A stretch of 64,000 bases of DNA from Rariglobus sp967755175 (GCA_967755175.1 CBRAFO010000003.1:1-64000), one strand, 5' to 3'. Positions 27,360 through 37,326 are shown, counted from the stretch's first letter. Numbers and translations are program-made. Notes: generated by a model from the letters alone, not told the origin.

Positions 27360-30300
27360 ATGCGCTCCGCTTCCGGTTGGTTGAAAAAGACACGTGGCTC
27401 TCTGCGTGTAGGGCTGAGCCTTGCGCTCACCGCATTAGTGGTAATCCCCGCGCTCCTCTGGGCCGATGCGCCTGCGTGGTGGGCCGAGCGCGGAGTGCTC
27501 AAGCCCGGAGCCACACCGGACGACTATGCCGCCGTCAATCAAGGCCAAGTCAAAAATATAGCCAAGCAGGCCTACGAGGAGATGAAGGCCAAGCTCCCCA
27601 CAGGCGCCGGCTCCACGCTCAGCGCCATCTGGGAAACTCCTGCTACTAGCACAGATGACTACCGGGCCATCAACCTCGGCCAGCTCAAAAATGTGGCCGA
27701 GCCCTTCTATGCCCGCCTGCAAGAACTGAGCTATACCGGCCAGCCCCTCGCCTCCGGTCAGACCCGCCCCTGGAGCGGCACGGCCGACGACTTTGCCCTA
27801 GCCAACGTTGGCCAAGTTAAAAATCTCTTTAGCTTTGATCTCAGTGCGCTTGCGCCGGCCAACAATAACATCCTCGTCTTGCTGAGTGGTGACCAGCAAG
27901 TAGGCCTCAGTGGGCAGGTGCTCCCGCAAGCGCTGACCGTTCGCGTGCTAAACGAGCAGGGGATTCCGGTCGCGGGAGTCTCTGTGGTATTCACAGTGAC
28001 GACCGGCTCGGGCACGTTGGGCGCCACTGGTGCTGGAGGAACTGCGGTTACGATAACGGCAGTCTCCGGCTTGGCCGGCCAAGCGATTGCTCATCTGGAG
28101 GTTGTTGGCAGTGCTGGTGCAGTCAACATAGTGACCGCATCGGCAATGTCTCAGTCAGTGTCTTTTTTTGAATATATACAGGGGGCCGTAGTTTCTGAAA
28201 TCGGAGGATCTCAACCGCCAACGAGTTCTGGTGGCGAAAGCCCTAATCCAGGCGGCGATCCGAGCGGCATGGCAATCAATGACTCGCTTTCAAATACTTG
28301 GGACCCAAAAGAGGTGCCGAGCACCCCTAGGATCGTAGCTAAATTTAAAGAATACGATGCGCCCTTCTTGAAGTGGGATTCCTCCTACGAGCAAGACCTC
28401 ATTCAACGCCGTGTGGATTGCTCGGACGAGTGGGTTGATATGGCGATTGTCTCATCCAAGGAATATCGAGATGGCTCTTTGCTGACAGGGCATGTGTATG
28501 AGTATCGTGTGTTGGGTGTTTTAAATGAGAGCGCCCATGCCTACACGTCGCCGAGCGGGATTCGCGCCTACGATGTTCCTTTGGCTCGTTCTGCGGATGG
28601 GTTTCCTGTTCCGTCCGGAGGTTGGGCGCCGTGGGTTTATTTTGGAGACTACTCGGGCCGAGATGAATACGTTGACCCTGACCCCTACGTGCCTGACGAC
28701 TCGGGGGAGTGGACTCATTGGTATTATTATTGGGAGGATTCTTATCCAGCTTGGGGGGATGAAGCGGGATGGACCTCCGACAACGCCATAGGGGGCTTCA
28801 CCGACATGCATTCTTGGGGGGGAGAGGCTAGTCCCGAGTATACTATAGACGGCAATTCGGTTTTTTATCAATATTCGATGGATTGCTATGGGGGGGATAG
28901 GCCTATCTCGTGGATCCAAAGGCTCCTGACGGACTACGATGCGACGACTTTCGCCCAAAAATCCGGGGCATCTTCTTCTGTAGTGATCACCCACTTTGGG
29001 ATTGTGGATATGTTCGATGATTCACCCTATTATGTTAATTATCGTGGGGCACGCCTGTCTGCCTACTCCATTCCGACAGACGGATTGAAGGTAAGGCGTG
29101 GAGAGCATGTCTCTATTGAGGGACATTTCATCGAGAAGGACCCTTATGATGGAGCAACATCTGTATTGCCATGCCAGGCAACTTGGTCAGGGACTGGTAT
29201 TAGCGCTACAGTTGACCTGGATGGCTCAGTTCTCCCAGTTGGCTCTGGAGTTTCCGCCGATCGCCTCGTTGTAGAATTTAATGATAATGCGAAGCCTGGG
29301 CATTCATCGACATTTACTCTGCACCCCCCCGATACAGCGGTCAGCTTGGCGTCAGTTCCTGAATTGAAGTTTTCATATGTCGGGGCTTCCGATGATGCAG
29401 GTGTAAACATTCCAGCCTCTGAGTCTTCCGGTGCCAAATACCGTAAGATAGCGCTCAACGGCGCACCGCTGTCCGACGAAAAGCCTCAGCAGGCATCCGA
29501 ATCCGATCAGCCGTCCGAAGAGACCTTTATCGATGCCCTTACTCTGGGGCTGCGCCATGACACGACGGATATCTATACGTCAGTTCCGGCCTCCGACCTG
29601 TCGCTGAGCGTTCGCCGCAGTGCGTCCACGGAGATCTGGAATTTGAAAAACGGCCTGCGTCCGGAGGAGCGCCCCGACCGTCCCTTTGGGCCAGGCTGGA
29701 CCACGAACCTTGCGGCCAATATTCATTTTACACATGGAGTAGGGGAGGCCAACGAAGACGGCTCCAATCCTGATACCGCCACGGTGACCGATGAAAACGG
29801 TGCGGAATACACGTTCGCGATCCTTTATGGTCCCGACGCCAGCTACACCAATGACGATGGCTATACGGGCACGCGCACCTTTGTGCCATTGCCCAACTCC
29901 AATCATGAGCAAAGCACCCATCTTTGCAGCCTGACGGAAGGCCCAGACAATACTTATATCTTTAGACGGAAGTTCGGATCGATCCTGACCTATTCGATGA
30001 CAGCTCTCAAGATGGGGGTTGCCGCTGATCGCATCTACGGCAGTAGTTCAGGCACCAATCACACCTATGCTCGGCTGGATGTGATCAATGATCGTTACGG
30101 CAACGGGCTTAGTTATGGTTACAGCAGCGGTAACACGATTGTTCCGGCAACGATCAGGGTGCGTAAAGCAAACGGCAGCTCCGGCGCGGTTCTTTCGATT
30201 CGCCAGAACACGAACGGCCACATCACCGACATCTGGGATCCGAGCGGCTACAAGGTGCATTACGACTACACTGCGGTTAGCTACGCCGACGCAGCACCGA

Positions 30301-33300
30301 TCACAGGGACAAGCACGACGATCAGCTGCGCCACCCTGAACGTGGTTACGGCCGCAGACGGGAAACAAACCCACTACAATCTCCAAATTACGCCGGAGGC
30401 TGACCAAAACCCCAACCTCCGGGCGAACGTCGGCAATTATTATCATCTGGATCTCACCGGTATTACCGATCCGCTGAATCATAGTTACGGATTCAGCTAC
30501 GTCGTCGATCACACCAAATACGACTACTCCTCCGATGCACCGGGCGATTGCTACTACATTAAAACAGGCCTGCCGTTGCAGGTGAGACAAACAACGTTGC
30601 CCGATGGCACCCATGCAACCTTCACCAATGAATCGAGCAATCTCAAGGTCGCCCATAATACAACCACCGGTGTCGAGACGATGATGGCCGGCTATGTGCG
30701 TCGGAATTACGTGGTCGATGCATTAGGCAACCAGCGGACCTATAATTTCACCAACCCCTCCGTCGAGACCCTGCCCAGCTTCGCGACGGCCTACAAACAC
30801 GAGGTGAAGTTTGATAATCCTCGCCTGGTTTATTACCAGACCATGACGATATCTGCCGCAGGCGGCTCTGAAACCTTCACCTTCAGTCCAGAGTCCGGTA
30901 TGTCCGTTACGAGCGCCACCGACTTCAGCGGCAACACTACAACATACGCCTACGACGACGTATTCACCAATGATGCGTTCGCGCAGGCCGATGCAGCGTC
31001 CCTCTATAATCGCTATAGCGATCCGACTTCACAAACCAACGCGCTCGGGAAAAGCAAACACTTCACCTACGGCGCGAACCGCATCATGACCTCGTCCACG
31101 GACGAGGCTGGCGTGACCACCCAGTGGACAGTGGACTCTCTTGGCCGCCGAACCGAAGAACAGACTCCGCTTCAAGACACCCTTTTCACCTACGGGAATA
31201 CGACCTTCCCGAACCTCATGACGAAGAAAACCGTCAAGAAACAAGGGACCGCCGATCCATCCTGGGTGACCGATCTCGTGACCCTCTATGTGCCCGACGC
31301 CAACGGACGCATCGCCCAAGAAGTCGTCGATATGAATGGCAACGGCACGATCGAGCCCTCCATCGACCTCGTGACCGCCCACACCTACGACGCCAACGGT
31401 AACAAGCTCACGACCACCGACCCGCGCGGCAACGTCACCACGTTCTCCTACGACGTTCGCAACCGCCTGACCCACGTCACCTACGCCGACCACCACCAGA
31501 AACGCTTCTACTACGATGACCGCGGTAACAAAACCAAGGAGATCGACGAAAACGGCGTGGCCACGTTCTGGGAATACGACGCACTCAACCGCGTCGTCAA
31601 CCAAGTCACTGATCTCAATGGCAACGGCGTGATTGACCGTCTGGCCGGCGGACTCCCCGATCGCACCAAGGACATCGTCGTCAGCTATACCTATAACGCG
31701 CTCAACGCGAAGCTCACGACCACTGGCCCGAAGGGCACGGTTACGAAGTTCGAATACGACGCCCTGCAACGCCTCACCAGGAAGACCGACGACTTGGGCG
31801 GCCTCAACTACGTTACGAGCTACGAATACGACAAAACCAAGAACCCCGGCGGTTCCGTCTTCGACAGCTCCGGCTGGAAACCCACCAAGGTGACCGATCC
31901 GCGTGGCTACACGACGGAAGTCACCTACGACAAGCTCTACCGCCCGAAGACCGAGACTGTGCAATACGCTCCCGGCGCCTACGCGACCACCACCAAAGAC
32001 TACGACGACGTTGGCAACCTCACGCAAGTGACCGCGCCTGCCGCTACCGGCCAGAGCACCGGCACGATCACCAAGACCGCTTACGACGCCCTGCGCCGCC
32101 CGACCTCCGTCACCGAAGGGTTCGGCACGTCACTCGCTGCAACCACGACCAAGGCCTACACCTCCACGGGCCTCGCATGGAAGACCGTGGACCCGCTCGG
32201 CCGCACCACCACCATCGAATACGACCACGCCGGCCGCCCGGTGAAAACCTATGCCCCCGCCGTGGTCGATGCGTTGAGCACCAGCACCACGCCGGTCTCC
32301 CCCGTGACCGAGACCCACTACGACGCCGCCGGCAACGTCAGCTATGTGATCAACCCGCTCCTCCAGCGCACCGACTACAGCTACGACAACCTCAACCGCC
32401 GGCAGACCGAGCAACTCCCCTCCGTCACTGACGCCACCACTGGTCTGGCCTCCCGGCCGACGCACACCACCGCCTACGACGGCGTAGGTAACGTCATCGC
32501 CGTGCAGGACGCCCGCGGCTGGATCACGACCACCGACTACGACAACGCCCGCCGCCCGTGGCGAGTCACCGCCCCGCCGATGACCTTGGCCAACGGCACC
32601 ACCGTGCATCCGGTGACCCAAAGCACCTACGACAAGGCCGGCAACGTCCTCACCGTCACCGATGCCAACGGCCACGTCACGACCAACACCTACGACGCGC
32701 TCAACCGCCTCAAGACGACCATCCAGAAGCCGGACGCCAACGCAGCTCACGACATCCTCGTCACCACCGAATACGACTCCGCCGGCAACCGCACGGCCGT
32801 GATCGACGGGAAGTCGCAGCGCACCGAGTTCACCTACGACGGCCTCAACCGCAACCTCACCGTCAAAGACCCGGCGCTCAAAGTCGTCACCTTCACCTAC
32901 GACGCCGTCAACAAAACCGCCCGCGTGGACTCCGAAACCCACCGCACGGAATACACCTACGACGGTCGCCACCGGCTCGAAGACGTGACCTACATCGGCC
33001 GCACCGCCGACAACCGCCACTATGATTACGACCTCGCCGGCCAGCTCCTCGCCGTCACCGAATCAGGCAAAGGCGGCAAAGCTGACGTCGCCTACACCTA
33101 CGACGCCCTCGGCCGTCAGCTCACCGAGACCTCCGGAGGCCAGACCCACACCTACGGCTACGACCTCGCCAGCAACCGCGTCAAAGTCACCTACGGCGGC
33201 ACCGGCACCGTGCTCGCCTCGACCTACGACGCCCTCAACCGCCTCAAGACCCTCACCGAAACTCAGGTTTCAGGTCTCAGCCCTCAGGTTTCCCGACTAA

Positions 33301-35156
33301 CCACCTACGGTTATGACCTGAACGGCAACCGCGTGCTCCAGCAACTGCCCAACGGCGAGGAAGTGGACACCCAATACGACGCACTCAACCGCGCCTCCGC
33401 GATCACGACTAGCAAGTCCTCGGGCGCGCTCCTGTCGCAGCTCACGCAAGCCTACGACCCGGTGGGTAACTTGGTAAAACTCACCGAACGCCACTACGGC
33501 TCGACGCTCGTTCCCCGCACGGTGAACAACGCCTACGACGCCGTGAACCGCCTCACCGGCGAAGTGAACGTCGAAGGGACCAAAACCGTTGCCACCACCT
33601 ACGGCTTCGACCCGGCCAACAACCGCACCGCCAAAGCCGTGGCCACCACGACTGGCTCCGGCACGGCCCTCGTCGAGACCGCCTACGCCTACAACAACCT
33701 CAACCAGCTCCAGACCGCGACCACCGGCACAGCGGTCACCAGCTATAGCTACGACCTCAACGGGAGCCGGCTGACCGCCACGCTGGTTAACGCACCCAAC
33801 GCGCCCCCGCTGACCGACACCTACAGCTACGATTACGAAAACCGCCTCGTAGGCTTGACCAAAGCCACGACCGGCGGCGCCGGCACCTACGCCTACGTTT
33901 ACGACTACCGCACCCGCCGCGTGGAACGGACGGAAAGCGGCACGACGACCAAGTCCATCTTCAGCGGTGGCCTGAGCGTGGCGGAATACACCGCCACCAC
34001 CCAATCGCCTCTCGCCTATAGCCCTTCGCCCAATGCGGAATACATCCGCGGCTCCGATTGGGGCGGCGGCGTGGGCGGCCTGCTCTATTCGGTGCGCTCC
34101 GGCGTTCCCTCGTTCAAGCACTACAACAGCCGAGGCGACGTCATCAGTGAAACCAACGCCACCGGCGCGGCCACTTGGGAAGGCACCTACGAAGCCTTCG
34201 GCAAACGCACTCAAGAAGTCGGCACGGCGCAGGACCGCCAGAAAGCCAACACCAAGGAAGAAGACCCCACCGGGCTCTTGAATGAAGGGTTCCGCTACCG
34301 CGACCTAGAGACCGGCGCCTTCATCACCCGCGATCCGCTCGGCTTCGTGGACGGCCCGAACATGTATGCCTACGTGGTCCAGAACCCGTGGTCAAAGTTT
34401 GATCCGATGGGTTTGGAGGCCAGCGATAACGATAGAAAGTGGTTTGATGAGCATGACACCAATCACGATGGGCGCATCTATGCTCACGAAATTAAAGGAC
34501 GCCCGCCTGAAAGTGTTCGCGCCAATTTCAATATTACCGCTTCCAAAGATCCGAATAGGGTATTTTTGCCCCCGGGCTCCACCGGTTACGAACAGGTCTA
34601 TAATGGTAAGTTGCTAAGCCAAAGGATGGAGGGACGGTCACCCGAAGAAAAACATGCACAAGCCTATGATATTATGACCAAGGGCCTGGCTCCTGCTGGC
34701 TTTGTTGGAACATGGAACGGTGCAGAACCTTTGCGCGGTCCTAGTATGATGCCTCCTGTGGCAGAAGAGGCCGCACAAGCGAATGTCGGAGCTCGGCAGG
34801 CAAAGGCGGGGACGGCTCCTGCCCCAACAGCAAATCCAGCCGCAGAAAATGTAGCAGTGCGGGTGAATCCGCTTACGCCCTCACAAACACGACAGATACA
34901 AGCGTTCACCGATCGCTTTGGTGCTGAGGTGAATGTTGTAGGCAGCCGAGCTTCCGGCACTGCGCGCGCAACATCGGACTTTGACTATGCGATTCAGGGC
35001 AACGCTAAGTTGCGCAACTCTGCGGAACATTATTTGCCGCGTGGCTCTGCGGGTGGAGCGAACAACAGGGGTATAGATATCTTCAAGGAGCCGCTTGATC
35101 CTTCGCGCCCATTTATTCAGTTTACGCCAAATCAACCGCCAGTTGTTAGCCCGTGA
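27360..35156 (+). CDS. RHS/YD-repeat polymorphic toxin with nucleotidyltransferase-like C-terminus
   Basis: A 2598-residue secreted protein. Order: an N-terminal signal or membrane segment; three DDYAxVNxGQxKN modules (about residues 55, 100, 140); a Big-1-type Ig-like domain (about 180-260); a long unassigned region; then dense YD repeats forming the RHS shell. The core boundary is near residue 2332 (GPNMYAYVVQNPWSKFDPMG). The variable tip first carries an EF-hand-like loop DTNHDGRIYAHE (about residue 2366). Near residue 2524 it has VVGSRASGTARATSDFDYAI, which fits the GSRxxG...SDxD motif of nucleotidyltransferases. Toxin activity is inferred from this layout and from the small gene that follows; the target is unknown. 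Confidence 0.88.
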   Translation: MRSASGWLKKTRGSLRVGLSLALTALVVIPALLWADAPAWWAERGVLKPGATPDDYAAVNQGQVKNIAKQAYEEMKAKLPTGAGSTLSAIWETPATSTDDYRAINLGQLKNVAEPFYARLQELSYTGQPLASGQTRPWSGTADDFALANVGQVKNLFSFDLSALAPANNNILVLLSGDQQVGLSGQVLPQALTVRVLNEQGIPVAGVSVVFTVTTGSGTLGATGAGGTAVTITAVSGLAGQAIAHLEVVGSAGAVNIVTASAMSQSVSFFEYIQGAVVSEIGGSQPPTSSGGESPNPGGDPSGMAINDSLSNTWDPKEVPSTPRIVAKFKEYDAPFLKWDSSYEQDLIQRRVDCSDEWVDMAIVSSKEYRDGSLLTGHVYEYRVLGVLNESAHAYTSPSGIRAYDVPLARSADGFPVPSGGWAPWVYFGDYSGRDEYVDPDPYVPDDSGEWTHWYYYWEDSYPAWGDEAGWTSDNAIGGFTDMHSWGGEASPEYTIDGNSVFYQYSMDCYGGDRPISWIQRLLTDYDATTFAQKSGASSSVVITHFGIVDMFDDSPYYVNYRGARLSAYSIPTDGLKVRRGEHVSIEGHFIEKDPYDGATSVLPCQATWSGTGISATVDLDGSVLPVGSGVSADRLVVEFNDNAKPGHSSTFTLHPPDTAVSLASVPELKFSYVGASDDAGVNIPASESSGAKYRKIALNGAPLSDEKPQQASESDQPSEETFIDALTLGLRHDTTDIYTSVPASDLSLSVRRSASTEIWNLKNGLRPEERPDRPFGPGWTTNLAANIHFTHGVGEANEDGSNPDTATVTDENGAEYTFAILYGPDASYTNDDGYTGTRTFVPLPNSNHEQSTHLCSLTEGPDNTYIFRRKFGSILTYSMTALKMGVAADRIYGSSSGTNHTYARLDVINDRYGNGLSYGYSSGNTIVPATIRVRKANGSSGAVLSIRQNTNGHITDIWDPSGYKVHYDYTAVSYADAAPITGTSTTISCATLNVVTAADGKQTHYNLQITPEADQNPNLRANVGNYYHLDLTGITDPLNHSYGFSYVVDHTKYDYSSDAPGDCYYIKTGLPLQVRQTTLPDGTHATFTNESSNLKVAHNTTTGVETMMAGYVRRNYVVDALGNQRTYNFTNPSVETLPSFATAYKHEVKFDNPRLVYYQTMTISAAGGSETFTFSPESGMSVTSATDFSGNTTTYAYDDVFTNDAFAQADAASLYNRYSDPTSQTNALGKSKHFTYGANRIMTSSTDEAGVTTQWTVDSLGRRTEEQTPLQDTLFTYGNTTFPNLMTKKTVKKQGTADPSWVTDLVTLYVPDANGRIAQEVVDMNGNGTIEPSIDLVTAHTYDANGNKLTTTDPRGNVTTFSYDVRNRLTHVTYADHHQKRFYYDDRGNKTKEIDENGVATFWEYDALNRVVNQVTDLNGNGVIDRLAGGLPDRTKDIVVSYTYNALNAKLTTTGPKGTVTKFEYDALQRLTRKTDDLGGLNYVTSYEYDKTKNPGGSVFDSSGWKPTKVTDPRGYTTEVTYDKLYRPKTETVQYAPGAYATTTKDYDDVGNLTQVTAPAATGQSTGTITKTAYDALRRPTSVTEGFGTSLAATTTKAYTSTGLAWKTVDPLGRTTTIEYDHAGRPVKTYAPAVVDALSTSTTPVSPVTETHYDAAGNVSYVINPLLQRTDYSYDNLNRRQTEQLPSVTDATTGLASRPTHTTAYDGVGNVIAVQDARGWITTTDYDNARRPWRVTAPPMTLANGTTVHPVTQSTYDKAGNVLTVTDANGHVTTNTYDALNRLKTTIQKPDANAAHDILVTTEYDSAGNRTAVIDGKSQRTEFTYDGLNRNLTVKDPALKVVTFTYDAVNKTARVDSETHRTEYTYDGRHRLEDVTYIGRTADNRHYDYDLAGQLLAVTESGKGGKADVAYTYDALGRQLTETSGGQTHTYGYDLASNRVKVTYGGTGTVLASTYDALNRLKTLTETQVSGLSPQVSRLTTYGYDLNGNRVLQQLPNGEEVDTQYDALNRASAITTSKSSGALLSQLTQAYDPVGNLVKLTERHYGSTLVPRTVNNAYDAVNRLTGEVNVEGTKTVATTYGFDPANNRTAKAVATTTGSGTALVETAYAYNNLNQLQTATTGTAVTSYSYDLNGSRLTATLVNAPNAPPLTDTYSYDYENRLVGLTKATTGGAGTYAYVYDYRTRRVERTESGTTTKSIFSGGLSVAEYTATTQSPLAYSPSPNAEYIRGSDWGGGVGGLLYSVRSGVPSFKHYNSRGDVISETNATGAATWEGTYEAFGKRTQEVGTAQDRQKANTKEEDPTGLLNEGFRYRDLETGAFITRDPLGFVDGPNMYAYVVQNPWSKFDPMGLEASDNDRKWFDEHDTNHDGRIYAHEIKGRPPESVRANFNITASKDPNRVFLPPGSTGYEQVYNGKLLSQRMEGRSPEEKHAQAYDIMTKGLAPAGFVGTWNGAEPLRGPSMMPPVAEEAAQANVGARQAKAGTAPAPTANPAAENVAVRVNPLTPSQTRQIQAFTDRFGAEVNVVGSRASGTARATSDFDYAIQGNAKLRNSAEHYLPRGSAGGANNRGIDIFKEPLDPSRPFIQFTPNQPPVVSP

Positions 35157-35165
35157 GGAATCATC

Positions 35166-35438
35166 ATGACACGCGTAGAAATCGAAATGCTCTCCACGAC
35201 GACGAACTGCCCAGTGCTCACTGTGCCGGGGCGTAACTTTCCCGGGGTCGTGATTCAAGGAGACTCGCTAAAAAGCCTTTTGGGAATCGCTGAAGACATT
35301 GAGAAAGCGAGCAACACCGATGACGCCGAGGAGCTTCGTGAATCAATCATCGCGCTAAAGAACAAGCTCGGTGGTTACCTCGAAGAGTATGAAAGCGCGA
35401 TGAACGCTCACGGTCGAAAGTTGCCTTACGCGAAGTAG
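35166..35438 (+). CDS. Putative immunity protein of the RHS toxin
   Basis: A 90-residue cytosolic-looking protein without a signal peptide, beginning 9 bp after the RHS stop. GAGGA is the Shine-Dalgarno, and it overlaps that stop codon. Sequence features are NCPVLTVPGRNFPGVVIQGD followed by a mostly helical, acidic C-terminus. Similarity to a DUF6959-like family of small proteins is possible but from memory only. A tiny gene immediately downstream of a toxin-tipped RHS gene is the standard position of a cognate immunity gene; the function rests on that. Confidence 0.7.
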   Translation: MTRVEIEMLSTTTNCPVLTVPGRNFPGVVIQGDSLKSLLGIAEDIEKASNTDDAEELRESIIALKNKLGGYLEEYESAMNAHGRKLPYAK

Positions 35439-35463
35439 CTTGGCGGTTTGCAACGTCCCCAAT

Positions 35464-35522
35464 GATCCCAAGCGGCAGAGGACACGGCAGCCCCGAGCGG
35501 CTGTCATGTCCTCTGCTTTCTC
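35464..35522 (+). terminator. Hairpin after the immunity gene
   Basis: GCAGAGGACA and TGTCCTCTGC arms, with an inner GGCAGCC/GGCTG pairing, form a strong stem, followed by a weak T/C-rich stretch. It probably ends the fibre-RHS-immunity transcript. Confidence 0.6.
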
Positions 35523-35736
35523 CCTCCGTCGTTAACACTCCTCCGGTCCGGTGGAGTGCAACCCTCGTCGAGCGGCATGGGCGTAAGCGTCCATTCGGGT
35601 GCCTCGTAGGCTAAGGAACGGCAAGAGCCATAAGGGGTCATGCCGATGTTTGTGGATTTGGGTTAATAGAAGATGATCCGTGAGCTCGCGTAAGCGAGCG
35701 GCCGAGTGCCTCCTTGATTGCTGAAGAAGGCGCGGT

Positions 35737-35765
35737 TGCGTCGTAGAGGCTACCTCTACGACGCA
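35737..35765. repeat. Perfect 13-bp-arm hairpin
   Basis: TGCGTCGTAGAGG, loop CTA, CCTCTACGACGCA. It lies next to the IS66-like remnant and resembles the other short intergenic palindromes of the window, though no second copy of this sequence was noticed. Confidence 0.6.
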
Positions 35766-35774
35766 GATAGGAAG

Positions 35775-35930
35775 GAGGCCGGTTGCCAGAGACGAAGGGA
35801 GCGTGTCGAGATCGATTTGGTTCGGCAGGCGGGCGAGGACGTCGCGCAGATAGGCGGCGGGGCATTTGCCGTGGCGTAGGAGCGCGTCGCAGTGATCCAG
35901 ATGCGAGCGTCCGAAATTGGCGCGCCGATG
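35775..35930 (-). pseudogene. Remnant of an IS66-type transposase C-terminus
   Basis: On the minus strand the translation contains CDALLRHGKCPAAYLRDVLA followed by RLPNQIDLDTLP. This resembles the C-terminal segment of IS66-family transposases (typically a helix with YLRDVLxRLP). Nothing recognisable as the catalytic domain or terminal inverted repeats remains, so it is a decayed fragment. It suggests past mobile-element activity next to the RHS block. Confidence 0.5.
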
Positions 35931-36033
35931 CAGTAAGCAGTAAGCCCGAAGCGGAGTGGCCGTGTTTTGTGAGTTTTTGGATATTTGCGACGTGCATGAT
36001 AGATCACGGCAAACAGGCACCCAGGCGGCCTAA

Positions 36034-36432
36034 ATGAAGCGGGCAGCTTCCGCTGAGATGGCCTCTGCGAGACAGATGTCGGGACCAGTTACCCATGCCG
36101 AATACAATGGGGGAATTCGGAGTGGGTCGGCGGGAGACCTCTGGAGCAATGTGGAGACGTTGTCGGGCGACATCGACGGGTTGTCGGCCTATGTAGTCGG
36201 TTTGTCGGCCTATGTTAAAACCATGTCCCGCGATGTGGATCGCTTGTCCGACATTGTAGGTGGCCTGTTCGGGCATGTGGACGGATTGTCCATCAAGGCG
36301 GGCGGCCTGTCCGACAAGACGGGTGCTCGGATCGACGATGTTATCTCATTATCCGCCAACCCCGAGATGGTGTCGGACCCCGTTTTTCCGCTGTCCGGCA
36401 TTGTTTTATGTTGTTGGGCATTGTTTTCCTGA
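36034..36432 (+). CDS. Open frame of heptad repeats (coding status uncertain)
   Basis: A 132-codon frame whose last two-thirds are about twelve 7-residue units of xxLSxxV type (for example DGLSAYV, DRLSDIV, GGLSDKT), as in a coiled coil. The DNA is a 21-bp tandem repeat (36154-36450) that continues past the stop codon at 36430-36432. There is no good ribosome-binding site before the ATG. It may be a short surface or coiled-coil protein, or the frame may only reflect a non-coding phased repeat ahead of the gene at 36537. Confidence 0.4.
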   Translation: MKRAASAEMASARQMSGPVTHAEYNGGIRSGSAGDLWSNVETLSGDIDGLSAYVVGLSAYVKTMSRDVDRLSDIVGGLFGHVDGLSIKAGGLSDKTGARIDDVISLSANPEMVSDPVFPLSGIVLCCWALFS

Positions 36433-36450
36433 ATCGGCAAATGTTTTGAG
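36154..36450 (+). repeat. Array of about fourteen 21-bp repeats
   Basis: Units share TTGTCGGNNNATGT-like bases at a strict 21-bp period, roughly two helical turns. They are degenerate towards the right end, where the phase is kept beyond the stop codon of the overlapping frame. The array ends about 90 bp before the ATG at 36537. This is not a CRISPR array: units are directly adjacent, with no conserved repeat and unique-spacer alternation. Confidence 0.75.
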
Positions 36451-36536
36451 CTATTAAAGGGAACGCCATTCCACTTCAATACACACAGAGGTCACGCGTC
36501 TGTGATCTCATTCCTTAAAAACAAAGGATAGATACC

Positions 36537-37295
36537 ATGTCTGACACACTGACAGCCCAGCCTGCCGCTACCGCGGCGACTACCTCGACCACGTCGAAAT
36601 TCACCCGGGGAGCCATTAACAAGGCCTACCTCGATGAACTACAAGCCGCACGCAAAGTCGCGGCTTCCGCCCAAGAGGCCGCACATGCCGCCAAGCTCGC
36701 CAGCGTCGAGTGCGACGCCACCTTGGCCCCCACCATGGAGACGCTCGCCGATGAGATTGAGACCGCTCTCGGCCAGCTCACTGGCACGCGCGCCGCCAAG
36801 AAAACCGCCACGGTGGAGGAGGGCAGTGCCCGTGAGGCGCTCCTCGCCGTGCTCCAGCCGATCCAGACTGCCGCGAAGCGCGCGTTTGCCCATGACCAGT
36901 CAAAGCTGCGTGAGGCCTATGGCATCGGCCGAGCGCTTTCCGGCGAGACCTTGGCCGGTGTGCTCACACTTGCGCGGGGGGTGCTCAACCGCCTCTCACC
37001 CGGCGAAGGAGGCCATCCGCCAACCGACAAGCTCCCCGGCATCACGGCTGAGGACAATATCGCGAAACTCGCGACCGCGATCTCCCTTTATGGCGCGAAG
37101 GGCAACGCCCAAGGCGACCAAAAGACCGAGGCTGCCGCGACGCTGGAGCAGGTCGAGACCGACATTGCGACCCTCGCGGACCTGCGCCACCAGGTGCAAC
37201 TGGCCGCCGACCAAGCCTGGCCTTGGCGCACCCCGGGAGTAGTGACGATCCGCAAAAGCTTCCTCCTCCCGCCGACCCGCCCGTTGAACGAGTAA
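36537..37295 (+). CDS. Unrecognised helical protein
   Basis: A 252-residue protein with no signal peptide or membrane segment. It has an Ala/Thr-rich low-complexity N-terminus, then long amphipathic helices rich in Ala, Glu, Lys and Gln (AYLDELQAARKVAASAQEAA), and a short Pro-containing end. AAAGGA before the ATG gives a good ribosome-binding site, and a terminator follows. Gene and terminator form a discrete unit just downstream of the 21-bp array, which may regulate it. No family was recognised; a structural or DNA-associated role is speculation. Confidence 0.75.
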   Translation: MSDTLTAQPAATAATTSTTSKFTRGAINKAYLDELQAARKVAASAQEAAHAAKLASVECDATLAPTMETLADEIETALGQLTGTRAAKKTATVEEGSAREALLAVLQPIQTAAKRAFAHDQSKLREAYGIGRALSGETLAGVLTLARGVLNRLSPGEGGHPPTDKLPGITAEDNIAKLATAISLYGAKGNAQGDQKTEAAATLEQVETDIATLADLRHQVQLAADQAWPWRTPGVVTIRKSFLLPPTRPLNE

Positions 37296-37326
37296 ACGCC
37301 TCCTTTGCGAGGTAGAGGCATTCTCC

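Noticed and set aside
31029..34214. Minus-strand frames opposite the YD-repeat region
   Set aside because: Regular repeats and high GC keep antisense frames open; Val/Gly-rich with no family features.
36154..36450. CRISPR array
   Set aside because: Units are adjacent 21-bp degenerate repeats without alternation of identical repeats and unique spacers, and no cas genes are near.
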